A stretch of DNA of 64,000 nucleotides from Aequorivita sublithincola DSM 14238 (lineage in GTDB: Bacteria; Bacteroidota; Bacteroidia; Flavobacteriales; Flavobacteriaceae): NCBI RefSeq assembly GCF_000265385.1, contig NC_018013.1, positions 2,197,001-2,261,000 on the forward strand. The letters are read 5' to 3'. The notes beneath the pieces are model-generated. The model saw only the letters and a program-made list of their open reading frames with translations. It was not told the origin of the DNA and did no database searches. Below, piece after piece: positions 51,107 through 60,580 of this stretch (positions are counted from its first letter, which is position 1; each line of letters begins with the position of its first letter). Made by a program: the position numbers and the translations under genes.

Positions 51107-52413
51107 TGAAGACGATAGACAAAATCCCCACCAATAAAATTCAGCGTGCTTCAAAGTTGATGACCACCGGCGTAAAAGTTGGCGGGAATTATTTGAAGTA
51201 TTACGGAAAAAAACTTGTAAACTCAGAGCATACAAAAGACGAGTTAAACGAAAGCAATGCCGAAGATATTTACGATAGCTTAAAAAACTTAAAAGGCAGC
51301 GCTCTAAAAGTTGCGCAAATGTTGAGCATGGAAAAGAACATTATGCCAAAGGCGTATGTTGAGAAATTTTCGTTGGCTCAGTTTCAAGTGCCGCCACTTT
51401 CGGCACCATTGGTACGTAAAACTTTTAAAAAGTATTTTGGAGATACACCAGAAAGTCTTTATGACACTTTTAATGCCGAATCTGTGGCTGCGGCGAGTAT
51501 TGGCCAAGTGCATAAAGCCAAGAAAGATGGTAAGGATTTAGCAATAAAAATTCAATACCCAGGAATTGCAGAAAGTATTAGCAGTGATTTGGCGATGGTA
51601 AAACCCGTTGCAATGAAAATGTTCAATATAAAAGGAAAGGATAGCGATAAATATTTTCAGGAAGTGGAAGGCAAATTGTTGGAAGAAACCAATTATATTT
51701 TGGAATTAAAGCAGAGTGAAGAAATTTCTTTAGCTTGTAAAAACATTCCCAATCTAAGATTTCCAAAATATTATCAAGAACTTTCCAACGAGCGAATCAT
51801 TACAATGGATTGGATGGAAGGTCAACAACTCTCTGTATTTGTGAAGCAGAACAAGAGCATTGAAAATTCGCAAAAAGTAGGGCAGACGCTTTGGGATTTC
51901 TATATGTTCCAAATGCACCAGTTAAAACGCGTGCACGCTGATCCGCACCCAGGGAATTTTTTGGTAGATGAAGATGCAAATTTAATTGCTATCGACTTTG
52001 GTTGCGTGAAAACCGTTCCCGACGAATTTTATGTGCCTTACTTTGAATTGGCAAAACCTGAAAACATCAATAATCCCGAAGTTTTTTTAGAGAAAATGTA
52101 TGCTTTGGAAATTCTAAAAGAAGAAGATTCGCCAGAAGAAACAAAATTCTTTTCAGAGTTGTTTTATGAAATGTTGAGTTTGTTTACAAAACCCTTCCAC
52201 GGCGAAACTTTTGATTTTGGTGATGAGGAATTCTTCGGAAAAATTGCAGAGCTAAGCAATAAATATTCAAAAGATCCAGAAATTCGGAAAATGAACGGAA
52301 ATCGAGGCTCCAAACATTTCCTTTATATAAACAGGACATTCTTTGGACTTTACAACTTGATGAACGATTTGGGAGCGAAAGTAGAAATCAATAATTATAA
52401 ACAATACATTTAA
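51106..52413 (+). CDS. ABC1/UbiB/AarF-family atypical kinase
   Basis: 435 residues from ATG 51106. UbiB-type motifs are present: the KxGQ-like LKGSALKVAQMLSME (about 66-80), the A-rich loop SVAAASIGQVHKAKKDGKDLAIKIQYPG with the ATP-binding Lys, EETNYILELKQ, HADPHPGNFLVDEDANLIAIDFGCVK with the catalytic Asp and metal site. ABC1 proteins support isoprenoid-quinone or lipid metabolism, often as ATPases. It is translated directly after the TetR-like gene, an arrangement frequent in Flavobacteriaceae. Confidence 0.92.
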   Translation: MKTIDKIPTNKIQRASKLMTTGVKVGGNYLKYYGKKLVNSEHTKDELNESNAEDIYDSLKNLKGSALKVAQMLSMEKNIMPKAYVEKFSLAQFQVPPLSAPLVRKTFKKYFGDTPESLYDTFNAESVAAASIGQVHKAKKDGKDLAIKIQYPGIAESISSDLAMVKPVAMKMFNIKGKDSDKYFQEVEGKLLEETNYILELKQSEEISLACKNIPNLRFPKYYQELSNERIITMDWMEGQQLSVFVKQNKSIENSQKVGQTLWDFYMFQMHQLKRVHADPHPGNFLVDEDANLIAIDFGCVKTVPDEFYVPYFELAKPENINNPEVFLEKMYALEILKEEDSPEETKFFSELFYEMLSLFTKPFHGETFDFGDEEFFGKIAELSNKYSKDPEIRKMNGNRGSKHFLYINRTFFGLYNLMNDLGAKVEINNYKQYI

Positions 52414-52466
52414 ACTTTAACAAAACTTTGTTTAGGCCTTTAACAATTTCAATAAACAAAGCGCTG

Positions 52467-52576
52467 TATCTTTACATCTAAATAATGAATATTACATTGC
52501 TATGAAAAAGTAAAAATATTCCATTATTTAATTGGTTAGGTTGTTTAAGAAGGGCGCATCTTTTGCGCCCTTTTTT
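52467..52576 (+). ncRNA. Possible fourth small RNA (or leader/terminator of the kinase gene)
   Basis: TATCTTTA (52467-52474) can act as a -7 box. The following about 100 bases contain TTATTTAATTGGTTAGGTTG (52524-52543), which resembles the TTATTTAATTGGGGAGTTTTG box of unit 3. They end in a strong terminator (52549-52576): AGGGCGCA / TGCGCCCT plus T-run. The terminator may simply belong to the kinase gene. Unlike units 1-3, no GGG...CCC operator is seen upstream. Confidence 0.4.
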
Positions 52577-52695
52577 GTTGTTTTGAAAAATCGTTTTCCG
52601 CACTAACTGTTATGCGTGCATATTATATAAGCTTTATTTACTTCCTTTAAAAGCAGTATATACTTATCTTTCCACTCTATTTTAAATTCAAATAA

Positions 52696-53703
52696 ATGTA
52701 CACTTCAAAAATTACTGGTTTGGGTTATTACGTACCCGAAAATGTGGTTACTAATGATGATCTTTCAAAACTGATGGACACCAACGACGCTTGGATTCAG
52801 GAACGAACAGGTATCAAAGAACGCAGACATATTAAAAAAGGTGATGGCAATTCTACATCCGTTATGGCGGTTAAAGCTTCAACAATCGCCTTAGAACGTG
52901 CGAAACTTGAGCCCAATGATATAGATATGATCGTTTTTGCAACACTAAGTCCAGATATGTATTTTCCAGGCGGCGGGGTAGAAGTGCAGGAAATGATGGG
53001 AATGCAAACCATTCCAGCTTTGGATGTTCGCAACCAGTGTACTGGTTTTGTGTATGCACTTTCCGTGGCAGACCAGTTTATAAAGACAGGAATGTATAAA
53101 AACATTTTAGTGATTGGTAGTGAAAACCACAGTGGAGGTTTGGATTTTTCGGATCGTGGGAGAAGTGTTTCCGTTATTTTTGGTGATGGTGCTGGAGCAG
53201 CCGTAGTTTCTAGAAATGAAACAGGAAAAGGAGGAATTCTTTCAACACATCTTCACAGTGAAGGACAACATAAAAACGAACTTTCCCTAAAAGGCCCAAG
53301 TACCGAACATTGGGTGCCTCAGATTATTGCTGAAAACCCACAAGAAGATATTCCTTATTATCCTTATATGAACGGCCAATTTGTTTTTAAGCACGCTATT
53401 GTTCGTTTCTCTGAAGTTATTCAGGAAGGCTTGGAGGCAAATAATCTTGAAGTAAAAGATATTAGTATGTTAATTCCACATCAGGCCAATCTTCGTATTT
53501 CGCAGTTTATTCAGCATAAGTTGAAATTGACAGATGACCAGGTTTTTAATAATATTCAAAAATATGGAAACACAACTGCAGCTTCTATACCAATAGCTTT
53601 AACCGAAGCTTGGGAAGAAGGAAAAATTAAAGAAGGAGATTTGGTGGTTTTGGCAGCTTTCGGAAGTGGTTTCACTTGGGGAAGCGCTATAATTAGATGG
53701 TAG
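52696..53703 (+). CDS. fabH: Beta-ketoacyl-ACP synthase III (FabH-like)
   Basis: 335 residues with the KAS III triad: Cys115 in VRNQCTGFVYAL, His in MLIPHQANLRI and Asn in QKYGNTTAASIPIAL. It also shows the opening TGLGYYVPENVVTNDDLSKLMDTNDAWIQERTGIKERRH. It condenses acyl-CoA primers with malonyl-ACP to start fatty acids. Flavobacteria usually have several KAS III-like proteins, and this one may serve branched or special primers. It is a single gene followed by a terminator. TATCTTTC upstream is a weak -7 candidate. Confidence 0.9.
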   Translation: MYTSKITGLGYYVPENVVTNDDLSKLMDTNDAWIQERTGIKERRHIKKGDGNSTSVMAVKASTIALERAKLEPNDIDMIVFATLSPDMYFPGGGVEVQEMMGMQTIPALDVRNQCTGFVYALSVADQFIKTGMYKNILVIGSENHSGGLDFSDRGRSVSVIFGDGAGAAVVSRNETGKGGILSTHLHSEGQHKNELSLKGPSTEHWVPQIIAENPQEDIPYYPYMNGQFVFKHAIVRFSEVIQEGLEANNLEVKDISMLIPHQANLRISQFIQHKLKLTDDQVFNNIQKYGNTTAASIPIALTEAWEEGKIKEGDLVVLAAFGSGFTWGSAIIRW

Positions 53704-53723
53704 TTTTCTTCAGTAGAAAAAAA

Positions 53724-53760
53724 TGAAAAAGCCTTTCAGCAAATTTTGAAAGGCTTTTCA
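53724..53760 (+). terminator. Terminator of fabH
   Basis: TGAAAAAGCCTTTCA / TGAAAGGCTTTTCA hairpin right after the stop. The T-run is short and within the stem. Confidence 0.75.
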
Positions 53761-53800
53761 GTACCTAAAAAGGTATAATTCGTTAAATGCTAATTCAAAC

Positions 53801-54023
53801 AAACCATAAAATGAAGTCTTAGGTATTTACTATATAGACGTAGAAAAACATCTTATGGTTTCACTACAAGTCATTATTTAACAGAATAATAACAAGAAAA
53901 GCCTAAAACAAACAAACCCGAAGCGTTTGCCTCGGGTTTGAATCTTTACTGCAATTATTAACACTAACCATCAACGTAAAAAATAGTGCAGTAAAGAATA
54001 AATTCTAACTACTATATAGACGT
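53801..54023. other. Structured intergenic region with nested hairpins and a 14-bp direct repeat
   Basis: TACTATATAGACGT occurs at 53828-53841 and 54010-54023. The first copy lies in the loop of AAACCATAAAATG (53801-53813) / CATCTTATGGTTT (53849-53861). A second hairpin is CAAACCCGA / TCGGGTTTG (53913-53940), and a third is CTTTACTGCA / TGCAGTAAAG (53944-53996). I see no coding frame in 53704-54208. It may hold a small RNA or a regulated promoter for the gene at 54209. Confidence 0.55.
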
Positions 54024-54208
54024 TCAAAAAGTGGAAATGTTTCACAACCCTTCTCTTTTTAACGAACCTTTATGAAATGCCAGTACCAAAGAACAGAATT
54101 CAAAGAAAAAATTTATAATTTAGGCATTCCATCTTCAGCTTTATCAAATATTAAATAAAGTTGAATTCTTGAAGATTGGTGTTGTAATTTCCCTAGAAAC
54201 TATTAAAA

Positions 54209-54568
54209 TTGAAGAAGACATTAGTACTTGGCGCCAGCCTTAATTCCAGCCGATATTCAAACTTAGCCATTAACCGCTTGGTAAATCACGGACATACTGT
54301 CAAAGCTGTTGGTTTGAGAGAAGGAACGGTTGCAGGCCTTACTATTTCAACCGAAAAAGAAGCTTTTGAAAATATCGATACTGTGACGCTTTATTTGAAT
54401 CCGAAACGTCAGGAAGAATTTTATGATTATATAGTTTCCTTAAAGCCGAAGCGCGTCATTTTCAACCCCGGAACCGAAAACCCTGAATTTTATGAAATAC
54501 TTCAAAAAAATAATATTGAATCTGAAGTTGCTTGCACTTTAGTTCTTCTGGGAACGAATCAATATTAA
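54209..54568 (+). CDS. CoA-binding domain protein
   Basis: 119 residues starting from TTG (no ATG available): MKKTLVLGASLNSSRYSNLAINRLVNHGHTVKAVG is the Rossmann-type CoA-binding start. PKRVIFNPGTENPEFYEILQKNNIESEVACTLVLL, with its conserved PGTEN and Cys, completes the small CoA_binding_2 domain. Relatives (YccU-like) bind CoA, but their role is unclear. Its end overlaps the convergent symporter gene by 30 bases. Confidence 0.88.
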   Translation: MKKTLVLGASLNSSRYSNLAINRLVNHGHTVKAVGLREGTVAGLTISTEKEAFENIDTVTLYLNPKRQEEFYDYIVSLKPKRVIFNPGTENPEFYEILQKNNIESEVACTLVLLGTNQY

Positions 54569-55984
54569 GCCTAAGAAAGTGAGCGCTCCGTTCAATATTA
54601 ATATGAAGAAGCCGAATTCAAAATTCAAATATTTCAGACTTAATGTGCTTATTGAGTAGCCCAAAAAAGGAGTTAGTATTGCGACTATGGGCACAAATTT
54701 GTCTTTTACGTTCCATTTCGTGAAAAGACCATAGGCATATAACCCTAACAGCGGACCGTAGGTATAGCCCGCAAATACAAACAGTTTTGCAATTACAGAT
54801 GCATCGGCAATTACATATTTGAAGAAAATAATCACCAAAATTAGTAGCACAGATACCAAAATGTGAATTAGTTTACGAACGCGGATTTGCTTCTCTTCGT
54901 CATACTTTTTTTCAATTTCTAGAATATCAATGCTGAATGAAGTCGTTAAAGCTGTTAAAGCACTATCTGCGCTACTATAAGCTGCGGCGATCAATCCTAA
55001 GATGAAGAGCACGGCAACGCCAATCCCAAATTCATTCATCATTGCAAGTGTAGGGTACAATTGATCTTTGTGAGCATCTATTCCGTTCTGTTGCGCATAA
55101 ACTGTCAATAAAAGTCCTAAAACCAAAAACACAAAATTTACAATGGTTAAAACAATTGTAAACCAAAACATGTTTTTCTGCGCATCCTTTAAATTGCGGC
55201 AAGTTAGATTTTTCTGCATCATATCTTGGTCTAAACCAGTCATAACAATCGCTATAAACGCACCACTAATAAACTGTTTCACAAAATGATCGCTAGATTT
55301 CCAATCGTCAAAAAAGAAAATTTGACTCATATCACTATCCGCAATAAAGTTGAATAGATTACTTCCTGATAATCCTAAATCTGTGGAAACAAAATACACC
55401 GAAACCCCAACAGCTACAAGCATAAATAGAGTTTGAAGCGTATCCGTCCATACAATGGTTTTTATTCCACTTTTGAATGTATAGAGCCAAATCAATAATA
55501 TGGTAATAGTAACCGTGACCCAAAAAGGGATATTCAGATCATCAAAAATCATACTTTGCATAACAACCGCTACCAGATAAAGCCTAAAACTAGCGCCCAC
55601 AATTCGTGAAAGTATAAAGAATGAAGCTCCAGTTTTATAGGAAGACGTTCCAAACCTACTCTCTAAATAGGTATAAATAGAAGTAAGATTCATTCTGTAA
55701 TATAGCGGTAGCAATACAGTGCCAATAACCGCATAACCCACGATATATCCCAAAACCACTTGAAAATAACTAAATTTTGAAGCTTCCACCCAACCAGGAA
55801 CTGAAATAAATGTCACTCCGCTTAACGAAGCCCCAATCATTCCAAAAGCAACCAAATACCAAGGCGATTGTTTGCCAGCCTTAAAAAAATCTGCGTTGCT
55901 TCCGCCTCTATTGGTTAAAAAAGAAACAAGAATCAAAACCAAAAAATAACCAACAATTAAGAGCAGTATGTGTAAGGGTTGCAT
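54539..55984 (-). CDS. Sodium:solute symporter family protein
   Basis: 481 residues from ATG 55984 (MQPLHILLLIVGYFLVLILVSFLTNRGGSNADFFKAGKQSPW); the 16 extra residues of the longer frame are unlikely. It has about 13 membrane helices with the SSS-family features LVAFGMIGASLSGVTFISVPGW near helix 2 and GLIAAAYSSADSALTALTTSFSIDI around the sodium site. The substrate cannot be told; sugars, amino acids, sialic acid or proline are options. A single gene, divergent from the sortilin-repeat gene. Confidence 0.92.
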   Translation of the reverse strand: MQPLHILLLIVGYFLVLILVSFLTNRGGSNADFFKAGKQSPWYLVAFGMIGASLSGVTFISVPGWVEASKFSYFQVVLGYIVGYAVIGTVLLPLYYRMNLTSIYTYLESRFGTSSYKTGASFFILSRIVGASFRLYLVAVVMQSMIFDDLNIPFWVTVTITILLIWLYTFKSGIKTIVWTDTLQTLFMLVAVGVSVYFVSTDLGLSGSNLFNFIADSDMSQIFFFDDWKSSDHFVKQFISGAFIAIVMTGLDQDMMQKNLTCRNLKDAQKNMFWFTIVLTIVNFVFLVLGLLLTVYAQQNGIDAHKDQLYPTLAMMNEFGIGVAVLFILGLIAAAYSSADSALTALTTSFSIDILEIEKKYDEEKQIRVRKLIHILVSVLLILVIIFFKYVIADASVIAKLFVFAGYTYGPLLGLYAYGLFTKWNVKDKFVPIVAILTPFLGYSISTLSLKYLNFEFGFFILILNGALTFLGLILIRSQKN

Positions 55985-56116
55985 AAAAATTAAGACTTCA
56001 TTGGTTAGTGATACTTTTTGGTAAAAATACAAAGTTTGATTTCCCCACCATTTTTATTTTTGATACATTTGAAAACTTTGAATTAAAAAAAATATAACTC
56101 CTTAAAAATTAAAAAG

Positions 56117-58609
56117 ATGCGTTTTAAATTACTTCTACTCTTAGCCTTGTTTTTTGGTTCTTTCACCAGTCAGGCGCAGGAATATTTACAAATGATTGAT
56201 GATGGCACTTATAAAGTGCAGGACGTCATAGACAATGCTGAAGCCTACTTCGCAAACAGAGACAAAGGTCGAGGAACTGGTTACAAACCCTTTAAAAGGT
56301 GGGAGTACAACGCCCTTAGAATGGTTAAAGAAAACGGATACCTTCCAACAACTGAAGAGCGTTTAACCGAACTTCAACGTTGGAATGCATATTTAAACAA
56401 CACTGCCCAAAATCGCTTAGTTCTTCCAGATAACTGGGAAGAACTTGGACCAAAAGCTTGGAACAATACATCCGGTTGGAATCCTGGAGTTGGAAGAATT
56501 ACAGGTCTTGCAATTGAAGAAGGAAACATCAACCATATGATTATTGGTGCTAATACTGGCGGTGTATGGAGAACTACAGACGGTGCCCAAACTTGGACTC
56601 CGCTGTGTGATTATTTCTCAAATCTTTCAGTTTATTCAGTAGCAATAGATCCTGATGATGCGAATACCTATTTTTTCGGTTCTACAAACGGAAAAATATT
56701 TAAATCTACAGATGCTGGAGCAACCTGGAATTTACAAGGAACTATAGGAAACAGTATTGTAAATAAGATTCTTATCAATCCAACTGATACTAACATTATG
56801 TTCGCAACTGCTGAAAATGTGGGCATCTATAGATCTACTGATAGTGGTGCAAACTGGGTAAAAGTTGTGTCGGGAGATAATAGAGCTTATGATATTGAAT
56901 TTAAACCTGGAGATCTTTCAGTAGTTTACGCATCAGGAAGTGGTTTTCACAAATCTACCGATGGTGGTGCTACATTTACTACAATTGGAGGTTTCACAAG
57001 CGGGCCAAAAATGATTGGAGTTTCTGCGGATGATGCAAACGTTGTTTACGTTTTGGAAGCTTCTGGAAGTAAATTTGGAGCTTTTTATAGTTCAAACGAT
57101 AGTGGAGATAGCTTCACAAAATTAAATCACGGAGGTCTTAACTTTTTTGGATATGATACCAACGGAAATGATAACAGCGGCCAAGCTCCACGAGATATGG
57201 GGATTGCTGTAAACCCAACTGATGCAAACGAAGTTCATATTGCTGGACTTCTTACTTGGAAATCATCAAACGCAGGTGTAAGTTTTACTTGTACCTCAGA
57301 CTGGACAGTACAAAATGCTGCAGCTAAGAATATAGGATATTGTCATTCAGATATTGATGACCTTCAGTTTTACGGAACTACTTTGTTTTCAATTTCTGAT
57401 GGAGGTATTTATAAAGCTGAAAATACAGCAGTTGTGAATAGTACCTACTTTGAAGACCTTACGGAAGGTTTAGGAATTCGTCAATTTTATAAAATTGGAG
57501 TTTCCCAAACAGCTGATGTTATTGTTTCAGGGGGTTCACAAGACAATGGAACTTCTTTCTACACAGCCGCAACAGGATGGAAAGATTGGTTGGGTGCAGA
57601 CGGTATGGAATCTTTTATAAGTAACTCTAACAGCAGTATCTTTTTTGGAACAAGTCAAGGTGGGCAATTGTATCGCTCTATGAATGGCGGGAATTCTTAT
57701 ATTAATATAAATGAACCTGGAAGCGGTTCTGGAAACTGGGTAACACCTTTTGAACAAGATCCTACACTAGAAAACACTATATATGTTGGCTATGACCACG
57801 TTTATAAATCTTCCAACTTTGGTGGTACTTGGACTACGATTTCACAAGATTTCATAAATAATTTGGACAATTTGAAGATTGCTGCGTCAAACAATCAAGT
57901 AATGTTTGCTTCAACAGGCCCGTTCCTATATAGAACTGGAGATGGAGGAGCAACAGACTGGATTAGAACAACATTACCAGGCGGAACTATAAATTCTATA
58001 GCTATCCACCCTAATAATTCTGATAAAATAGCCGTAGCAACATCAAGTAACAACCGCGTTTTTGTTTCTAATGACGGAGGAGCTACTTGGGAAAACTATA
58101 AAAAGAACCTTCCGAATTTCAGTGCATTAGCTCTTGTGTGGGATAATAATGGTGAAGATGGTTTATATCTAGGAATGGATTACGGAATCTATTATATAGA
58201 CAACACCTTCACAGATTGGCAGCCATACAGTAACTTATTACCAAACGTAATTGTAAATGAATTGGAGATCAATAACACAACAAATACATTGTATGCTGGG
58301 ACTTACGGAAGAGGTCTTTGGGCTTCACCATTAGTAGCAAGCACTATTGGTATAGAAGATGTAATTTCTGAAAGCACCATGAGTATTTACCCAAACCCAG
58401 CAACTTCAGAATTTACAATTGGATTGCCAAAATCTATGAATGCGGAAGTTAGAGTTTTTGATATCACTGGAAAACTTCTTATTTATGAAGCCAAAGCATT
58501 AATATCAAACAATCATACCGTTGATGTTTCATCGCTTTCTTCTGGAACGTATTTTGTTCGTTTGAATACTGAAGATGGAACTGCAACTAAAAAATTGCTT
58601 ATAAAATAA
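56117..58609 (+). CDS. Secreted sortilin/BNR-repeat protein with T9SS sorting domain
   Basis: 830 residues. A signal peptide (MRFKLLLLLALFFGSFTSQAQ) is followed by a beta-propeller built from sortilin/BNR-type repeats, each with S-x-D-x-G-x-T-W: GVWRTTDGAQTWTPL, IFKSTDAGATWNL, IYRSTDSGANWVKV, FHKSTDGGATFTTI and VFVSNDGGATWENY. The carboxyl-terminal MSIYPNPATSEFTIG ... GTYFVRLNTEDGTATKKLLIK is the T9SS type A sorting domain. Similar proteins include glycoside hydrolases of the GH74 type, but the catalytic Asp pair cannot be assigned here, so a binding role is equally possible. Confidence 0.88.
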   Translation: MRFKLLLLLALFFGSFTSQAQEYLQMIDDGTYKVQDVIDNAEAYFANRDKGRGTGYKPFKRWEYNALRMVKENGYLPTTEERLTELQRWNAYLNNTAQNRLVLPDNWEELGPKAWNNTSGWNPGVGRITGLAIEEGNINHMIIGANTGGVWRTTDGAQTWTPLCDYFSNLSVYSVAIDPDDANTYFFGSTNGKIFKSTDAGATWNLQGTIGNSIVNKILINPTDTNIMFATAENVGIYRSTDSGANWVKVVSGDNRAYDIEFKPGDLSVVYASGSGFHKSTDGGATFTTIGGFTSGPKMIGVSADDANVVYVLEASGSKFGAFYSSNDSGDSFTKLNHGGLNFFGYDTNGNDNSGQAPRDMGIAVNPTDANEVHIAGLLTWKSSNAGVSFTCTSDWTVQNAAAKNIGYCHSDIDDLQFYGTTLFSISDGGIYKAENTAVVNSTYFEDLTEGLGIRQFYKIGVSQTADVIVSGGSQDNGTSFYTAATGWKDWLGADGMESFISNSNSSIFFGTSQGGQLYRSMNGGNSYININEPGSGSGNWVTPFEQDPTLENTIYVGYDHVYKSSNFGGTWTTISQDFINNLDNLKIAASNNQVMFASTGPFLYRTGDGGATDWIRTTLPGGTINSIAIHPNNSDKIAVATSSNNRVFVSNDGGATWENYKKNLPNFSALALVWDNNGEDGLYLGMDYGIYYIDNTFTDWQPYSNLLPNVIVNELEINNTTNTLYAGTYGRGLWASPLVASTIGIEDVISESTMSIYPNPATSEFTIGLPKSMNAEVRVFDITGKLLIYEAKALISNNHTVDVSSLSSGTYFVRLNTEDGTATKKLLIK

Positions 58610-58631
58610 ATATCTTCTTTTAAATATTAGG

Positions 58632-58673
58632 AATGCTTCAGAAATAATCAACTTTTTCTGAAGCATTTTTTTT
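58632..58673 (+). terminator. Terminator after the sortilin-repeat gene
   Basis: AATGCTTCAGAAA / TTTCTGAAGCATT stem followed by T-run, 23 bases after the stop. Confidence 0.88.
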
Positions 58674-58696
58674 AACTTGTCCGCTGGTAAAAAACT

Positions 58697-59317
58697 ATGG
58701 AATTTTCTTCAAAACTTCTTGAAAACGCAGTAAACGAAATGTCTCAACTTCCTGGAATCGGGAAGCGTACAGCTTTGCGTTTAGTGCTTCATATGTTGAA
58801 ACAGCCAAAGGAGCAAACACAAAAATTGGCATCCAGTTTGACCAAAATGCGCGAGGAAATAAACTTCTGCGCAAACTGCCATAATATTAGTGATACAAAG
58901 CTTTGCGAAATATGCGCCAACCCACGCCGTGACGAACAGTTGGTTTGTGTAGTTGAAGATATTCGCGATGTTATGGCAATAGAAAATACAAGTCAATATC
59001 GCGGTCATTATCACGTTTTGGGTGGCAAAATTTCGCCAATGGACGGAATTGGTCCGGGTGATTTAACCATTCCTTCTTTAGTTGAAAAAGTAAAAACAGG
59101 AAACATTCGTGAACTTATTTTTGCGCTCAGCTCAACTATGGAAGGTGATACCACCAATTTCTACATCTACAAACAAATAGAATCTTACAGCATAATTACA
59201 ACCACAATTGCTCGTGGAATTTCAGTAGGTGACGAACTTGAGTATGCCGATGAGGTTACGCTAGGACGAAGTATTTTGCATCGAATTCCTTTTGAATCTT
59301 CACTAAAAAGCCTGTAG
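58697..59317 (+). CDS. recR: Recombination protein RecR
   Basis: 206 residues, normal length. A helix-hairpin-helix is in [18 protein letters not shown], the zinc site is Cys 58, 61, 70 and 73 (CANC...CEIC), and the Toprim domain has [38 protein letters not shown]. It works with RecF and RecO to load RecA at gaps. The next gene starts one base after its stop, so recR and the GT2 gene are co-transcribed. Confidence 0.98.
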   Translation: MEFSSKLLENAVNEMSQLPGIGKRTALRLVLHMLKQPKEQTQKLASSLTKMREEINFCANCHNISDTKLCEICANPRRDEQLVCVVEDIRDVMAIENTSQYRGHYHVLGGKISPMDGIGPGDLTIPSLVEKVKTGNIRELIFALSSTMEGDTTNFYIYKQIESYSIITTTIARGISVGDELEYADEVTLGRSILHRIPFESSLKSL

Positions 59318-59318
59318 T

Positions 59319-60440
59319 TTGAAGCTATCCGTTGTTATCCTAAATTATAATGTTCGCTATTTTTTAGAGCAGTGCATCCTTTCAGTTCAAAATGCAATCG
59401 AAAACTTGGAAGCTGAAATTATTGTAATTGACAATGACTCAAAAGATGATAGTTGTGAAATGTTAAGACGAAATTTCCCCGAAATCATACTTATTCAAAA
59501 CAAAGAAAACGTTGGTTTCAGCAAAGCAAATAACCAAGCTGTTGCCATAGCAAAAGGGGAATATGTTTGTATTCTAAACCCAGATACTGCCGTTGCTGAA
59601 GATACTTTTCAACGAGCAATTAAATATTCTGAAAGCGTTGAAAATATTGGCGCACTTGGCGTTTATTTAATGGATGGCACGGGTAATTTTCTTCCAGAAA
59701 GCAAACGAAATTTACCAACCCCAAAAGTATCTTTATTTAAATTTTCTGGCTTTTCGAATAAATATTATGCTAACAATATTTCTGAAACCGCAAAAGGAGA
59801 AGTTGACATATTAGTGGGCGCTTTTATGCTATTAAAAAGAAGCATTTACAACGAAGTAGGCGGTTTTGATGAAGACTATTTCATGTATGGAGAAGACATC
59901 GATTTCTCCTATAAAATTACAAAAGCTGGTTACAAAAACCATTATTTAGGAAGCACGACCGTACTTCACTATAAAGGCGAAAGCACTAAAAAAGACGATA
60001 TATATTTTGAACGTTTTTACGGTGCGATGCGAATTTTCTACCGAAAACATTTCAATAAAAACCTGCTATTAGAAAGTTCGGTTTCTGCGGCAGTTGCTTT
60101 GGCCAAAAAAGCTCGAAAAATTTCGTCCGACAAAAAAAAGACGCCAACAGCAAAGGTTGAAAAAAGTTATTTCTTCACAGAAAATGTGGAATTGCTCGAA
60201 AAACTTTCAACGAGTATAGATATTGTTTTTCAATTGGTTTCAAAAAATATGCACCATTCTATTATTCTAAAAAATAGCTTGTTTGTCTTTGACGCAGCAT
60301 ACATTTCTTATGAAGAAATCTTCACGATAATGAAGCAATTAAAGGGTAACGGCAATCTTTTTAGAATACTTCCAGTGGGTTGTGACTTCATAATAGGAAG
60401 CGACCAAAGTGACGAAAAGGGCGGCGTGGTTGTTTTTTAA
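59319..60440 (+). CDS. Glycosyltransferase family 2 protein (rhamnosyltransferase-like)
   Basis: 373 residues from TTG 59319, one base after the recR stop. The GT-A domain shows LSVVILNYNVRYFLEQCILSVQ, IIVIDNDSKDDS, NVGFSKANNQAVAIAKGEYVCILNPDTAV and GGFDEDYFMYGEDIDFSYKITKAGY with a DxD-like site. The last about 110 residues (from KKTPTAKVEKSYFF) are a separate poorly known domain. It probably acts on lipopolysaccharide or other surface glycan. Confidence 0.9.
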   Translation: MKLSVVILNYNVRYFLEQCILSVQNAIENLEAEIIVIDNDSKDDSCEMLRRNFPEIILIQNKENVGFSKANNQAVAIAKGEYVCILNPDTAVAEDTFQRAIKYSESVENIGALGVYLMDGTGNFLPESKRNLPTPKVSLFKFSGFSNKYYANNISETAKGEVDILVGAFMLLKRSIYNEVGGFDEDYFMYGEDIDFSYKITKAGYKNHYLGSTTVLHYKGESTKKDDIYFERFYGAMRIFYRKHFNKNLLLESSVSAAVALAKKARKISSDKKKTPTAKVEKSYFFTENVELLEKLSTSIDIVFQLVSKNMHHSIILKNSLFVFDAAYISYEEIFTIMKQLKGNGNLFRILPVGCDFIIGSDQSDEKGGVVVF

Positions 60441-60492
60441 GAAATTTGAAACCCAAAGCGAACAAATTTTAACTAATTTTGCAAACTTAACT

Positions 60493-60570
60493 TATGGGCT
60501 TGGATTGTTAACTGAGCTAAGCCGAAGTGCAGCCGAAGGGTTGGAATCTTGAACTTTAAACCTTGAATTT
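60493..60570. repeat. Low-complexity and GAGCxAAGYCGAAG-type intergenic sequence
   Basis: CTGAGCTAAGCCGAAGTGCAG resembles short repeats at 8902-8920 (CTGAGCGAAGTCAAAG) and 39639-39652 (GAGCGGAGTGAAGC). It is followed by TTGAA-spaced runs just before the E2 gene. Confidence 0.45.
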
Positions 60571-60580
60571 TTGAATTGCT

